Assembly: GCA_016292455.1 (NCBI GenBank)
Contig: JAEDIL010000037.1
Coordinates: 1-15,925 of the forward strand
Length of the DNA: 15,925 nt
Direction: 5' to 3'
From: Clostridiaceae bacterium
GTDB taxonomy: Bacteria; Bacillota; Clostridia; Oscillospirales; Acutalibacteraceae
The notes under the pieces: model-generated
The model's input: only the letters and a program-made list of their open reading frames with translations
Databases searched by the model: none
What the model was told of the DNA's origin: nothing
Program-made: the position numbers and the translations under genes
Part shown: piece by piece, positions 1 through 6,565 of the stretch
Numbering within the stretch: the first letter of the stretch is position 1
Layout of the letters: each line of letters begins with the position of its first letter

Positions 1-18
1 AAAAATATCTTAAATAAT

Positions 19-145
19 AAAGACTACACTTCACATAAGCTTTTTGCGCTCAATGTGAAATATAGTCTTTTGCGTTTTTGCTCTTCGGTATTTACACAAA
101 GAAATAGATCTTTCAGTCAATTTGCAGTAATATTATGACAGGGGA
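19..145. repeat. Hairpin-bearing dispersed repeat, copy A
   Basis: Positions 19-70 form a long inverted repeat. AAAGACTA (19-26) pairs with TAGTCTTT (63-70), and TTCACAT (30-36) pairs with the ATGTGAA starting at 53, around an AGC/GCT inner stem with a 7-base loop. The only two flaws in the outer 18 bp are C-A oppositions at 27/62 and 29/60. In a minus-strand transcript these would be G-U wobbles, so the fold is best as RNA on that strand, where it would lie just 3' of the gene ending at 151. A similar hairpin occurs at 8297-8353. Both copies are followed at a similar distance by a box reading roughly AATAWTATGACRGG (here about 129-142). It may also act as a transcription terminator for the minus-strand gene, though the stem is AT-rich. 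Confidence 0.6.
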
Positions 146-150
146 CTGAT

Positions 151-885
151 TCACTGAATTCTGTAAAGCTCGGACTTTGCTGCACCCATCTGCCTGATGT
201 CACCTTTTGTGACTCCGTTTTCGTTGAAGGAATCAACAGCATAGTAGTATTCTGTCTGACCGTCAGTCAGTGAGTCGATGCTTACACTGTCTTCGCCGTA
301 AACAAGTCTGCATTCGTCGAGCTCCTCGGGCGAGGTTCCGAGACGGACTTTGTAGCCGACGGCAGTGCTGACTCTGTTCCAACAGATGACAGCTTCATTA
401 TCCGATGTCCTTATAGCAAATGGCTGTTCAACTTTTTCAGGAGCATATCCGTTTCCGAAACCAAGCACCTTGAAGTCATTGACAGTGAAGCAATTATTAT
501 CATCATTAGAGAGAAATACGAGCTTTAAAAAGCGCAGTCTTTGCTGATTCTCGAAGTTGATCGTTCCGTCAAGCGGGACAGCTTCGTTTTTACCGCTGAA
601 AAGAAGCTCATATTCTTTTCCGTCTGTACTTCCGGAAAGAGAGAATACAGCATCTTTTGTTGCGCAATCGAATCTTACTGCGTGAACAGTTTTTACAGCT
701 CCCAAGTCAACCATAAACCATTCGCCGGCCTTCCCGCTTTTTGATGACCAAAATGTTTTTTTGTTGCCGTCAAGCGCAAAACAGGGTTCATGTTCGCTTT
801 TTGAGGTTGAAGCTGTTGCAAACTTTTTGTATGAAAGTAACATATAATCAACGTGATAATTGGGGAATTTGTACATGTTGTTCAT
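151..885 (-). CDS. Discoidin (F5/8 type C)-like plus fibronectin III-like protein
   Basis: This encodes 244 residues. Residues about 20-145 look like an F5/8 type C (discoidin, CBM32-like) beta-sandwich: a DGNKKTFWSS segment, then GEWFMVDLGAVKTVHAVRFD, and near the end RFLKLVFLSND and VNDFKVLGFG. Residues about 152-235 look like a fibronectin III module, with the tryptophan in ICWNRV and the tyrosines in TEYYYAVDSF. Such pairs usually follow the catalytic domain of secreted glycoside hydrolases (GH43 and relatives), and the entry sequence HVDYMLLSYKK resembles that linker. There is no catalytic domain, signal peptide or anchor here. The start at 885 is chosen over 903 because AAAGGA (895-900 on this strand) sits 9 bases upstream; an in-frame stop directly precedes the 903 ATG. 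A good promoter lies upstream, so it is probably expressed. It could be a sugar-binding protein or a remnant of a larger enzyme. The domain calls are fairly sure, the role is unknown. Confidence 0.75.
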   Translation of the reverse strand: MNNMYKFPNYHVDYMLLSYKKFATASTSKSEHEPCFALDGNKKTFWSSKSGKAGEWFMVDLGAVKTVHAVRFDCATKDAVFSLSGSTDGKEYELLFSGKNEAVPLDGTINFENQQRLRFLKLVFLSNDDNNCFTVNDFKVLGFGNGYAPEKVEQPFAIRTSDNEAVICWNRVSTAVGYKVRLGTSPEELDECRLVYGEDSVSIDSLTDGQTEYYYAVDSFNENGVTKGDIRQMGAAKSELYRIQ

Positions 886-919
886 AAAATGCTTTCCTTT
901 CATTCATAGTTCGTTAATA

Positions 920-948
920 ATTATATATTTATTGTCACAAACATTCAA
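920..948 (-). promoter_or_regulatory. Sigma-A type promoter of the discoidin/FN3 gene
   Basis: Read on the minus strand, TTGAAT (943-948) is followed after exactly 17 bases by a perfect TATAAT (920-925). The box lies about 35 bases upstream of the ATG at 885. No operator-like palindrome overlaps it. Confidence 0.7.
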
Positions 949-1122
949 TAGGAATTAAAAAAGCTTTAATATTTTTAAGAGATTTTCTTTTTTTCTTTCT
1001 CACCTTGCGAATTGTCAATAATCATGATAGAATTCAAAAGCAAATTTGTTCATGCAATGCATACGACCTGTGTGAAAATAATAATCCAGAATACATACTG
1101 TGTAACGGTTGGAGATTAGAAT

Positions 1123-1845
1123 ATGATACCTAAAATCATTCACTATTGTTGGTTCGGACGCGGAGAAAAACCAAAGCTAGCAGAAAAATGTATTGAAAGC
1201 TGGAAAAAGTTTTGTTCGGATTTTGAGATAATTGAGTGGAACGAGGATAACTGTGACTATCTCTCCATGCCTTTTATGGAGCAGGCGTATAATTCAAAGA
1301 AATTTGCATTTGTTTCTGATGTCATGCGTCTTATTGTTCTGGAAAAGTATGGCGGCGTATATTTTGACACTGACGTTGAGGTCATCAAGGACATTACACC
1401 GCTGCTTTACGACGAAGGCTTTATGGGTTTTGAAAACGAGAGGTTTGTCAGCAGCGGGTTGGTTACTGCGACTGTTCCGCACCACCCGGTTATCCGGGAG
1501 ATGATTGAAGAATATAAAAAACTCAGCTTCAATGAACTCTCACAGGACATGAGTGCTGCTGCCTGCCCGTATCTTAACTCGGGTGTTCTTGAACGTTTTG
1601 GTCTTATCCGTAACGGACAGGAACAGATTGTTTCCGGAATACATATCTATCCCATCGAGTGGTTCAATCCTCTTGACAGTGCCACAAATAAGCTGAACAA
1701 AACGGAGAACACATATTCTATTCATTGGTATTCTATGAGCTGGCTTCCGAAATCGGTGCGTATCAGAAGTGCTTTTACGCGGCTCTGCCGGCGACTGTTT
1801 GGGGTTCATTGTTTTGAATCGCTGAAAAAACTGATGCACAGATAA
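1123..1845 (+). CDS. GT32-type glycosyltransferase (capsular polysaccharide synthesis-like)
   Basis: This 240-residue protein starts with MIPKIIHYCWFG, the classic opening of the DXD sugar-transferase family (GT32, related to Och1 and to bacterial capsule glycosyltransferases). The nucleotide-sugar/metal motif GGVYFDTDVEV places the DXD at D82-D84, preceded by FAFVSDVMRLIVLEKYGG, which is typical of the family. A late YSIHWYSMSW matches the usual conserved histidine/tryptophan end block. It probably transfers a sugar from a nucleotide sugar to a cell-surface glycan or glycolipid at the cytoplasmic side; the donor and acceptor cannot be told. GGAGA at 1111-1115 lies 7 bases before the ATG. It stands alone, without the usual cluster of other capsule genes, and is followed by a strong terminator. 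No convincing promoter was found in 949-1110. Confidence 0.85.
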   Translation: MIPKIIHYCWFGRGEKPKLAEKCIESWKKFCSDFEIIEWNEDNCDYLSMPFMEQAYNSKKFAFVSDVMRLIVLEKYGGVYFDTDVEVIKDITPLLYDEGFMGFENERFVSSGLVTATVPHHPVIREMIEEYKKLSFNELSQDMSAAACPYLNSGVLERFGLIRNGQEQIVSGIHIYPIEWFNPLDSATNKLNKTENTYSIHWYSMSWLPKSVRIRSAFTRLCRRLFGVHCFESLKKLMHR

Positions 1846-1878
1846 TTTTTTATTGTTTTGATATATTTATAAAAGAAT

Positions 1879-1917
1879 GCACTGCACTCTATCCCGTGGC
1901 GGGATAAAGCGCAGTGC
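1879..1917. terminator. Bidirectional intrinsic terminator between convergent genes
   Basis: An 18-bp stem (1879-1896 with 1900-1917) closes on the 3-base loop TGG. The inner seven pairs are TATCCCG/CGGGATA and the outer seven are GCACTGC/GCAGTGC. Two interior mismatches (1886/1910 and 1889/1907) become G-U wobbles in the minus-strand RNA. On the plus strand the stem is followed by TTTGTTTTT, and on the minus strand by ATTCTTTTAT. It lies between the glycosyltransferase stop (1845) and the spore protein stop (1934), so it can end both transcripts. Confidence 0.85.
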
Positions 1918-1933
1918 TTTGTTTTTGCATGAG

Positions 1934-2134
1934 TTATTTCATGTTTCTCTCATAAGCTTCGATCATCTTCTTGACCATCTGTCCACCGACTGAACCGGCT
2001 TCACGAGAAGTGAGGTCGCCGTTGTATCCCTGCTTGAGGTTTACTCCAACTTCAGACGCAGCTTCCATCTTGAATCTGTCGAGAGCATCACGTGCTTCGG
2101 GAACCATGCCCTTTGAGCTACCGCTTTTTGCCAT
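1934..2134 (-). CDS. Small acid-soluble spore protein, alpha/beta type
   Basis: This 66-residue protein is a standard alpha/beta SASP. These proteins coat and protect DNA in dormant spores and are degraded by the GPR protease at germination. The first signature, EARDALDRFKMEAASEVGV, contains the GPR-type cleavage context MEAASE. The second, GYNGDLTSREAGSVGG, is the DNA-binding block. The length is normal for the family. The start at 2134 (MAKSGSSKG) is preferred to the GTG at 2143 because that codon overlaps the ribosome site AAGGAG (2143-2148). The gene is monocistronic and convergent with the glycosyltransferase. Expression in the forespore from a sigma-G promoter is expected from the family, but no clear match was found upstream. 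It is the best evidence that the organism sporulates. Confidence 0.95.
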   Translation of the reverse strand: MAKSGSSKGMVPEARDALDRFKMEAASEVGVNLKQGYNGDLTSREAGSVGGQMVKKMIEAYERNMK

Positions 2135-2142
2135 GCTTAACA

Positions 2143-2148
2143 CTCCTT
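2143..2148 (-). promoter_or_regulatory. Ribosome binding site of the SASP gene
   Basis: AAGGAG on the minus strand, 8 bases before the ATG at 2134. It excludes the longer GTG start at 2143, which would lie inside it. Confidence 0.85.
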
Positions 2149-2393
2149 ACATATCAATTTGTTTGCGTTTGCTCTATTATTTTTATATACTTCTGCTTTT
2201 TTATGTTTGGAAATTTTTGCTCGTATTTTTATAAAAAAGGTCGATTCAGAGCACTTTATCAGGAAAACTGACAGCTTAACTCTATATCATCACAGCACTG
2301 ATAAAATGCTTAATTTCAGCATAGAGCCTTACATTCATGATTATCAATCAAAAAAAATTACTAAAAATATGATGTAAAAATAGCAGTTTTTTG
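2149..2393. other. Intergenic stretch without a recognisable gene
   Basis: AT-rich DNA between the divergent SASP and transporter genes. A short frame at 2159-2377 has no ribosome site and no family resemblance. Only weak hairpins are seen (for example ATGCT/AGCAT around 2308-2324), and there is no clear sigma-G box for the SASP gene. It presumably holds the upstream control regions of both neighbours. Confidence 0.5.
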
Positions 2394-2423
2394 TTGAAAT
2401 GTTGTTCTTGTTTATGTTATCAT
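2394..2423 (+). promoter_or_regulatory. Candidate sigma-A promoter of the alpha-glucan operon
   Basis: TTGAAA (2394-2399) is followed after 18 bases by TATCAT (2418-2423). This puts the likely transcript start near 2430, leaving a leader of about 48 bases to the ATG at 2478. The -10 box is imperfect (TATCAT for TATAAT) and the spacing is one base long, so the promoter may need an activator. No catabolite-responsive element or LacI-type operator was recognised next to it. Confidence 0.45.
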
Positions 2424-2466
2424 ATACAGGTATGGTGAGTGACTGCTCTCTTTACAACATTTTTTT

Positions 2467-2472
2467 GGAGGG
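2467..2472 (+). promoter_or_regulatory. Ribosome binding site fixing the first transporter start
   Basis: GGAGGG five bases before the ATG at 2478. The alternative upstream ATG at 2439 has no comparable site, and its 13 extra codons would read through this site. Confidence 0.8.
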
Positions 2473-2477
2473 ATCAT

Positions 2478-5018
2478 ATGCAGGCAAAGCAAAAGATTAA
2501 ATCATTGTTCAATGATGTTTCGCTGTATTGGAATCATCCGATGCCGAAGCGTTATATGACATTCAAGGAGATTGCTGCATACTCCGGCGGCGGCATCGGC
2601 GCATATTGCATCATAACACTCGGAACTGCGTGTATGTTTGCAACAACAAATACTCTTCTTACGAGTACGCTCGCCGTTGCACCAACGGATATGTACATAA
2701 TGTACGTTATATGCGTTTTAGCCAATATCCCGCTTACGGGTATCAGGGCTAATATTATTGATAATACACGAAATAAAGCAGGTAAATACAGACCTTATAT
2801 TGTAACAATGGCAATCCCGACGGCATTGATCTGCATTGCTATGGTGTGGTTTCCATACGATATATTCAATAAGATTTTTCCCGACGGTATGCTGTTCGGA
2901 AAAAGTACCGCGTATATTGCACGCTGTGCGGTAATTCTTATTTTTAATCTGCTTTTGTTTTTCTTCTATAATTTCTTTTATGATGCTTACGAAAACCTTG
3001 TTCATGTTCTTTCTCCCGATTCGCAGGAAAGAGCAGACGTTACATCGGTAAAGAGCGTTATTTATTCATTTGCTCCGACACTTGTAAACCTTTTAATTCC
3101 CCTTATTGCGCAGAATGTGTTCAAAACTACGCAGAACGATATCCGCGTTTATAGACTGCTTTATCCGATCCTTACCGTTTTCGGTATTCTTTTGTGCATT
3201 GTTGTGTATAAGTATACCGAAGAAAAGATTGTTCAGGCTCGAACTCACGTTGTGCAGATTCGATTCACAGACGCCCTGAGAGCGGTTATGCACAATAAAT
3301 ACTTCTGGATAATTTCTCTTGCCTCTTGGGTCGGTTTCCTTGAGCTTGCATATTCAAACATTATGTATTGGCTCTATAACTACGGCGGAAGCTGCGATGG
3401 TAATGAATACGGACTGATTCTGACAATTTACGGCAACTCTGCGCTGTGGGGTATGCTTCTTGCGCCCGTTCTCATTCGTAAATGGGGAAAGAAAAAGCTG
3501 TTGGTTGTTACAAATATGTTCAACATTCTTTTCATTCTGCTCCTTCTTCCCGCAACCGCTCAGCTTAACAATTCAACAATCTGGCTTGCTCTTATTTTCC
3601 TTTATCTGAACTCATTCATGAGTTCCTTTGCTTTGATTCTCAATCCTGCAATTCAGGCTGACATCAGAGATTATCAGCAGTATAAAACCGGTGAGAGAAT
3701 CGACGGAATGTTTTCTGCAGTCGGAACCATCGGAATGGTCATTACGCTCATCACATCATCAATCCTTCCTGTTATATATGAAAAGGAAGGTCTTACCGAA
3801 GCGATGGCGAAGAAGGTCACCAGTGACCCCAATGTTCTCAACCGTGTGTTGGCAGTCGGAAAAACAGTCGGCGAGATTCTTGAAGAGCAGCTTGCTGCCG
3901 GACAGGATAGCTACGTTAATGCGAACTCGGCGCTGTATGACACTAATATTCTCATGAATCTAATTCATGTTCTCATCATTTTTTCCGCAGTCGGCGCACT
4001 TATGAATGTTATTCCGTACTTCTGGTATGATTTTTCTGAAAATCAGCAAAAGAGCGTTGTCCGTGTTCTTAAAATCCGCGCAATGTTTGAAGACTTCACA
4101 AACGGTTCAATTAAAGACGCTGACCTTGTTGAGTCAATTGATATTATCCGTAATGCCAGAGAGCTCTATGAGCTTGAACCCGTTGCAGTTTCAAAGAAAG
4201 ACTATAAGTCAATAAAAGACAAAGCAAAGCGCAAGGAAGCGAAGAAAGAATATCTTGCCGCTATTGAACGCAATGATGAAATTGAAATTGCAAAATTTGT
4301 GTGTGCCGAAATTGACAAGTTCTCAACCGATATATATTCAGAAATGGCTGAATATTGTAGGACAATCGTTGAGCAGGGTGAAAATGCCGTTGTCGGTTAT
4401 GACCTTAAAGAGATTAAAAAGAGATTGAAGTCTGCAAAGGCATTGCCGAAAAAGACTTTTGAAGAAAAAGAGTATCGCGAGTTCATGATTGATATGGCAA
4501 GAAGCGAGAAAAGCGCTTATTCATCATATCATAAGTACTTTGCCGGAAAGCAGGAGCTTATCGCTCCGGATTTTGCCGTGCTCGAAGGCTTTTTTGATGA
4601 AGAGGACGCCTGCGATGAAAAGCTCAAGGCGCTTTATGAGCAGCTTCACACTGCGAAAAAAGATAAGAAAAAAGCGCAATTTTCAGAGATCAAATCTGAG
4701 ATTAAGGCTTATCAGAAAAAGCGTGAAGAAGCAAGAAAGAATTCAAAGCTTGAAACGGATAAGCATGCTTTCTATAACCGCGCAGTAAAGCCTTATCTGG
4801 AAGCGAAAAAGGTTATTGCCCAGCGCGAAAACTATTCCCGCTTTGACGAAATTCTTGAAGGCTACGAAGAAGCGAAGCTGAGGGCGGAGGCCGAGGAACA
4901 GCTCAGACTCGAAGAAGCAAAACTCAGGGAAGAAGAAAAGAAAGCCTATGAGGAAAAGCTTCTTGCCGAAAAGCTTCGGAAGAAAAAGGAAAAAGCCTCT
5001 TCAAAAGGAAAGAAATAA
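2478..5018 (+). CDS. GPH-family (MelB-like) MFS transporter with large C-terminal cytoplasmic tail
   Basis: This encodes 846 residues. Residues about 20-520 are hydrophobic, with roughly a dozen membrane segments and glycoside-pentoside-hexuronide signatures: IIDNTRNKAGKYRPY after helix II, a helix-IV-like FYDAYENL, and DYQQYKTGERIDGM. The same positions in the next gene read IVDKTRTKWGKCRPF and DYLEWKTGERAEGI. The helix-II aspartate pair of MelB-type symporters is absent: the region reads LANIPLTGIRANIID (A82-N83-I84-P85) instead of DAFNDP. An insert of about 60 residues (434-494) precedes the last membrane span. From about residue 522 to the end lies a lysine/glutamate-rich, helix-forming extension, ending in a strong coiled-coil-like stretch and a poly-lysine tip. 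GPH proteins usually have about 450-500 residues; LacS carries a IIA domain here, but this tail does not look like one. It is probably a sugar importer or facilitator; a sensor or partner of the next transporter is also possible. Confidence 0.8.
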   Translation: MQAKQKIKSLFNDVSLYWNHPMPKRYMTFKEIAAYSGGGIGAYCIITLGTACMFATTNTLLTSTLAVAPTDMYIMYVICVLANIPLTGIRANIIDNTRNKAGKYRPYIVTMAIPTALICIAMVWFPYDIFNKIFPDGMLFGKSTAYIARCAVILIFNLLLFFFYNFFYDAYENLVHVLSPDSQERADVTSVKSVIYSFAPTLVNLLIPLIAQNVFKTTQNDIRVYRLLYPILTVFGILLCIVVYKYTEEKIVQARTHVVQIRFTDALRAVMHNKYFWIISLASWVGFLELAYSNIMYWLYNYGGSCDGNEYGLILTIYGNSALWGMLLAPVLIRKWGKKKLLVVTNMFNILFILLLLPATAQLNNSTIWLALIFLYLNSFMSSFALILNPAIQADIRDYQQYKTGERIDGMFSAVGTIGMVITLITSSILPVIYEKEGLTEAMAKKVTSDPNVLNRVLAVGKTVGEILEEQLAAGQDSYVNANSALYDTNILMNLIHVLIIFSAVGALMNVIPYFWYDFSENQQKSVVRVLKIRAMFEDFTNGSIKDADLVESIDIIRNARELYELEPVAVSKKDYKSIKDKAKRKEAKKEYLAAIERNDEIEIAKFVCAEIDKFSTDIYSEMAEYCRTIVEQGENAVVGYDLKEIKKRLKSAKALPKKTFEEKEYREFMIDMARSEKSAYSSYHKYFAGKQELIAPDFAVLEGFFDEEDACDEKLKALYEQLHTAKKDKKKAQFSEIKSEIKAYQKKREEARKNSKLETDKHAFYNRAVKPYLEAKKVIAQRENYSRFDEILEGYEEAKLRAEAEEQLRLEEAKLREEEKKAYEEKLLAEKLRKKKEKASSKGKK

Positions 5019-5041
5019 TATAATATTGGAGAAAATTTTTT

Positions 5042-6541
5042 ATGAATGAAAATAGTTTTTTGCACAAGCTTTTCGGAACAACTCCCGGAAAAGGCGTTCA
5101 GCCGAAAGAAGCTGTGGCTTACAGTGTTTGCGGCTTCGGACAGAATTTTATCTGTACAATCATCGGGTCCTATCTTACAATATTCATGACAGACGCGCTT
5201 CTTTTCGGTGCTGCTGAAAAAGGTACGCTCTTTAAAACCGTTGACGGTGCAATGGCTGTTGCGTTCCTCATGCTTTTCACAAGAGTGTATGACGCATTTA
5301 ACGATCCAATCATGGGCAGCATTGTTGACAAAACGAGAACAAAATGGGGCAAATGCCGTCCTTTCCTCAAATGGATGGCAATTCCGATTGCTGTTTCAAC
5401 CGTAGTTTGCTTCTGCCCGTTCTTTAAATCGGAATCAAAGGCGACTTTTGTCATAATTTCAATTGTTTATGTCATCTGGTCAATGGTTTATACTGTTGCC
5501 GACGTTCCCTATTGGGGACTCTCGACCTGCCTGACAAATGATACCGAAGTTCGGGGAAAGATTCTTACGGTTGCCCGTCTTGCCTGTACTCTCGGAGCGG
5601 GTATTGTAACAGTGTTTGTTCCTGTTATCACAAACACTGTTACTAAGAAATTCAGAAACGATGCCGGTGAGGTTCTTCCTCAATATATTCAACAGAACGC
5701 CGATACGCTGAAATGGACATATTTCATTTGCGCTGTTGTTCTGGTTGTTGCCGCGGTTCCGATGTTCTTTTATGGCTTTAAGAACACAAAGGAACGCTTT
5801 ACTTCCACTGACGAGCCGCCCTCATTTTCCCATAACATTAAACTCCTGTTCAAGAACAAGCAGCTTCTGCTTATTGTTCTTTCCGGAATTCTCGGTGGCG
5901 CAAGAATGGTTTATTCCTACACCGGCGGTCTTTATTTCGCAAAGTATGTTCTGAAAAACGAAGGTCTGTTCAGTGTAATCACTATGCTGGTTGTTCCCGG
6001 AGGACTTATTGCTTCGGTTCTTGTTCCCTGGATGAGTAAAAAATTCACGAAAAAATGGGCATACATTTTTGTTCATCTTCTCGGCGCGGTTGTAATGTTC
6101 GCAATGTATTTTGTAGGTTACGATGCTCCATGGAAGCTTGTTTTCTGCGGAATCGGACTTGTTTTGCTCGGTATTCCTCAGGGCGTCAACAATATTATCA
6201 CCTATGCAATGATCGGTGACACAGTTGATTACCTTGAATGGAAAACAGGTGAAAGGGCGGAGGGAATCTGCTTTGCGATGCAGACTCTCATCAACAAAAT
6301 CGGTATGGCAATCGGCGCTTTCATCGGCGTATTCTCATATAGCTGGGCAGGTATTAACCCGAAAGCCTCTCCGGCAATCACTCCGGACGGCGAACAGCTT
6401 CTCTGGAATATTCTCATTCTTGCCGGTGCAATCAGTATGGTCGGCACAATTATTCCGATGTTCTTCTACAAGCTGACTGAGAAGAGACAGAGAGAAATGG
6501 TTGCCGAGATTGAAGAAAGAAAAGCTGCAAAAGCAAAATAA
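5042..6541 (+). CDS. GPH-family sugar:cation symporter (MelB-like)
   Basis: This 499-residue membrane protein has about 12 hydrophobic segments. Family hallmarks are intact: helix II carries RVYDAFNDPIMGSIVD with D84 and D88, four residues apart like the two cation-site aspartates of MelB. The following loop is KTRTKWGKCRPF, helix IV reads VADVPYWGL, and the late loop reads DYLEWKTGERAEGI. It should import an oligosaccharide or glycoside with Na+ or H+. The substrate is inferred from the neighbours as an alpha-gluco-oligosaccharide (isomaltose, panose, maltodextrin type). It begins 23 bases after the first transporter, with TTGGAGA ahead of the ATG, and ends 24 bases before the GH13 gene, so the three are very likely cotranscribed. 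The ends are short and ordinary, with no IIA domain or tail. A perfect inverted repeat lies inside the coding sequence at 5606-5643. Confidence 0.9.
   Translation: MNENSFLHKLFGTTPGKGVQPKEAVAYSVCGFGQNFICTIIGSYLTIFMTDALLFGAAEKGTLFKTVDGAMAVAFLMLFTRVYDAFNDPIMGSIVDKTRTKWGKCRPFLKWMAIPIAVSTVVCFCPFFKSESKATFVIISIVYVIWSMVYTVADVPYWGLSTCLTNDTEVRGKILTVARLACTLGAGIVTVFVPVITNTVTKKFRNDAGEVLPQYIQQNADTLKWTYFICAVVLVVAAVPMFFYGFKNTKERFTSTDEPPSFSHNIKLLFKNKQLLLIVLSGILGGARMVYSYTGGLYFAKYVLKNEGLFSVITMLVVPGGLIASVLVPWMSKKFTKKWAYIFVHLLGAVVMFAMYFVGYDAPWKLVFCGIGLVLLGIPQGVNNIITYAMIGDTVDYLEWKTGERAEGICFAMQTLINKIGMAIGAFIGVFSYSWAGINPKASPAITPDGEQLLWNILILAGAISMVGTIIPMFFYKLTEKRQREMVAEIEERKAAKAK
5606..5643 (+). repeat. Perfect 14-bp inverted repeat inside the second transporter gene
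   Basis: GTAACAGTGTTTGT (5606-5619) is the exact reverse complement of ACAAACACTGTTAC (5630-5643), with a 10-base loop. It encodes about residues 189-201 (VTVFVPVITNTV) in a hydrophobic stretch. It is not followed by a T-run, so it is not a terminator. Confidence 0.85.
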
Positions 6542-6565
6542 AAAGATTCAAAGGAGATAATACAA

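Noticed and set aside
2149..2250. Sigma-G promoter for the SASP gene
   Set aside because: Expected from the family, but the possible boxes (for example AATAATA with an upstream ACATA) have the wrong spacing or poor match.
2159..2377. 72-codon open frame in the intergenic region before the first transporter
   Set aside because: No ribosome binding site, low-complexity AT-rich composition and no motif; it overlaps the SASP control region.
2394..2477. Catabolite-responsive element expected for an alpha-glucan operon
   Set aside because: No sequence close to the CcpA cre consensus was found near the promoter or leader.
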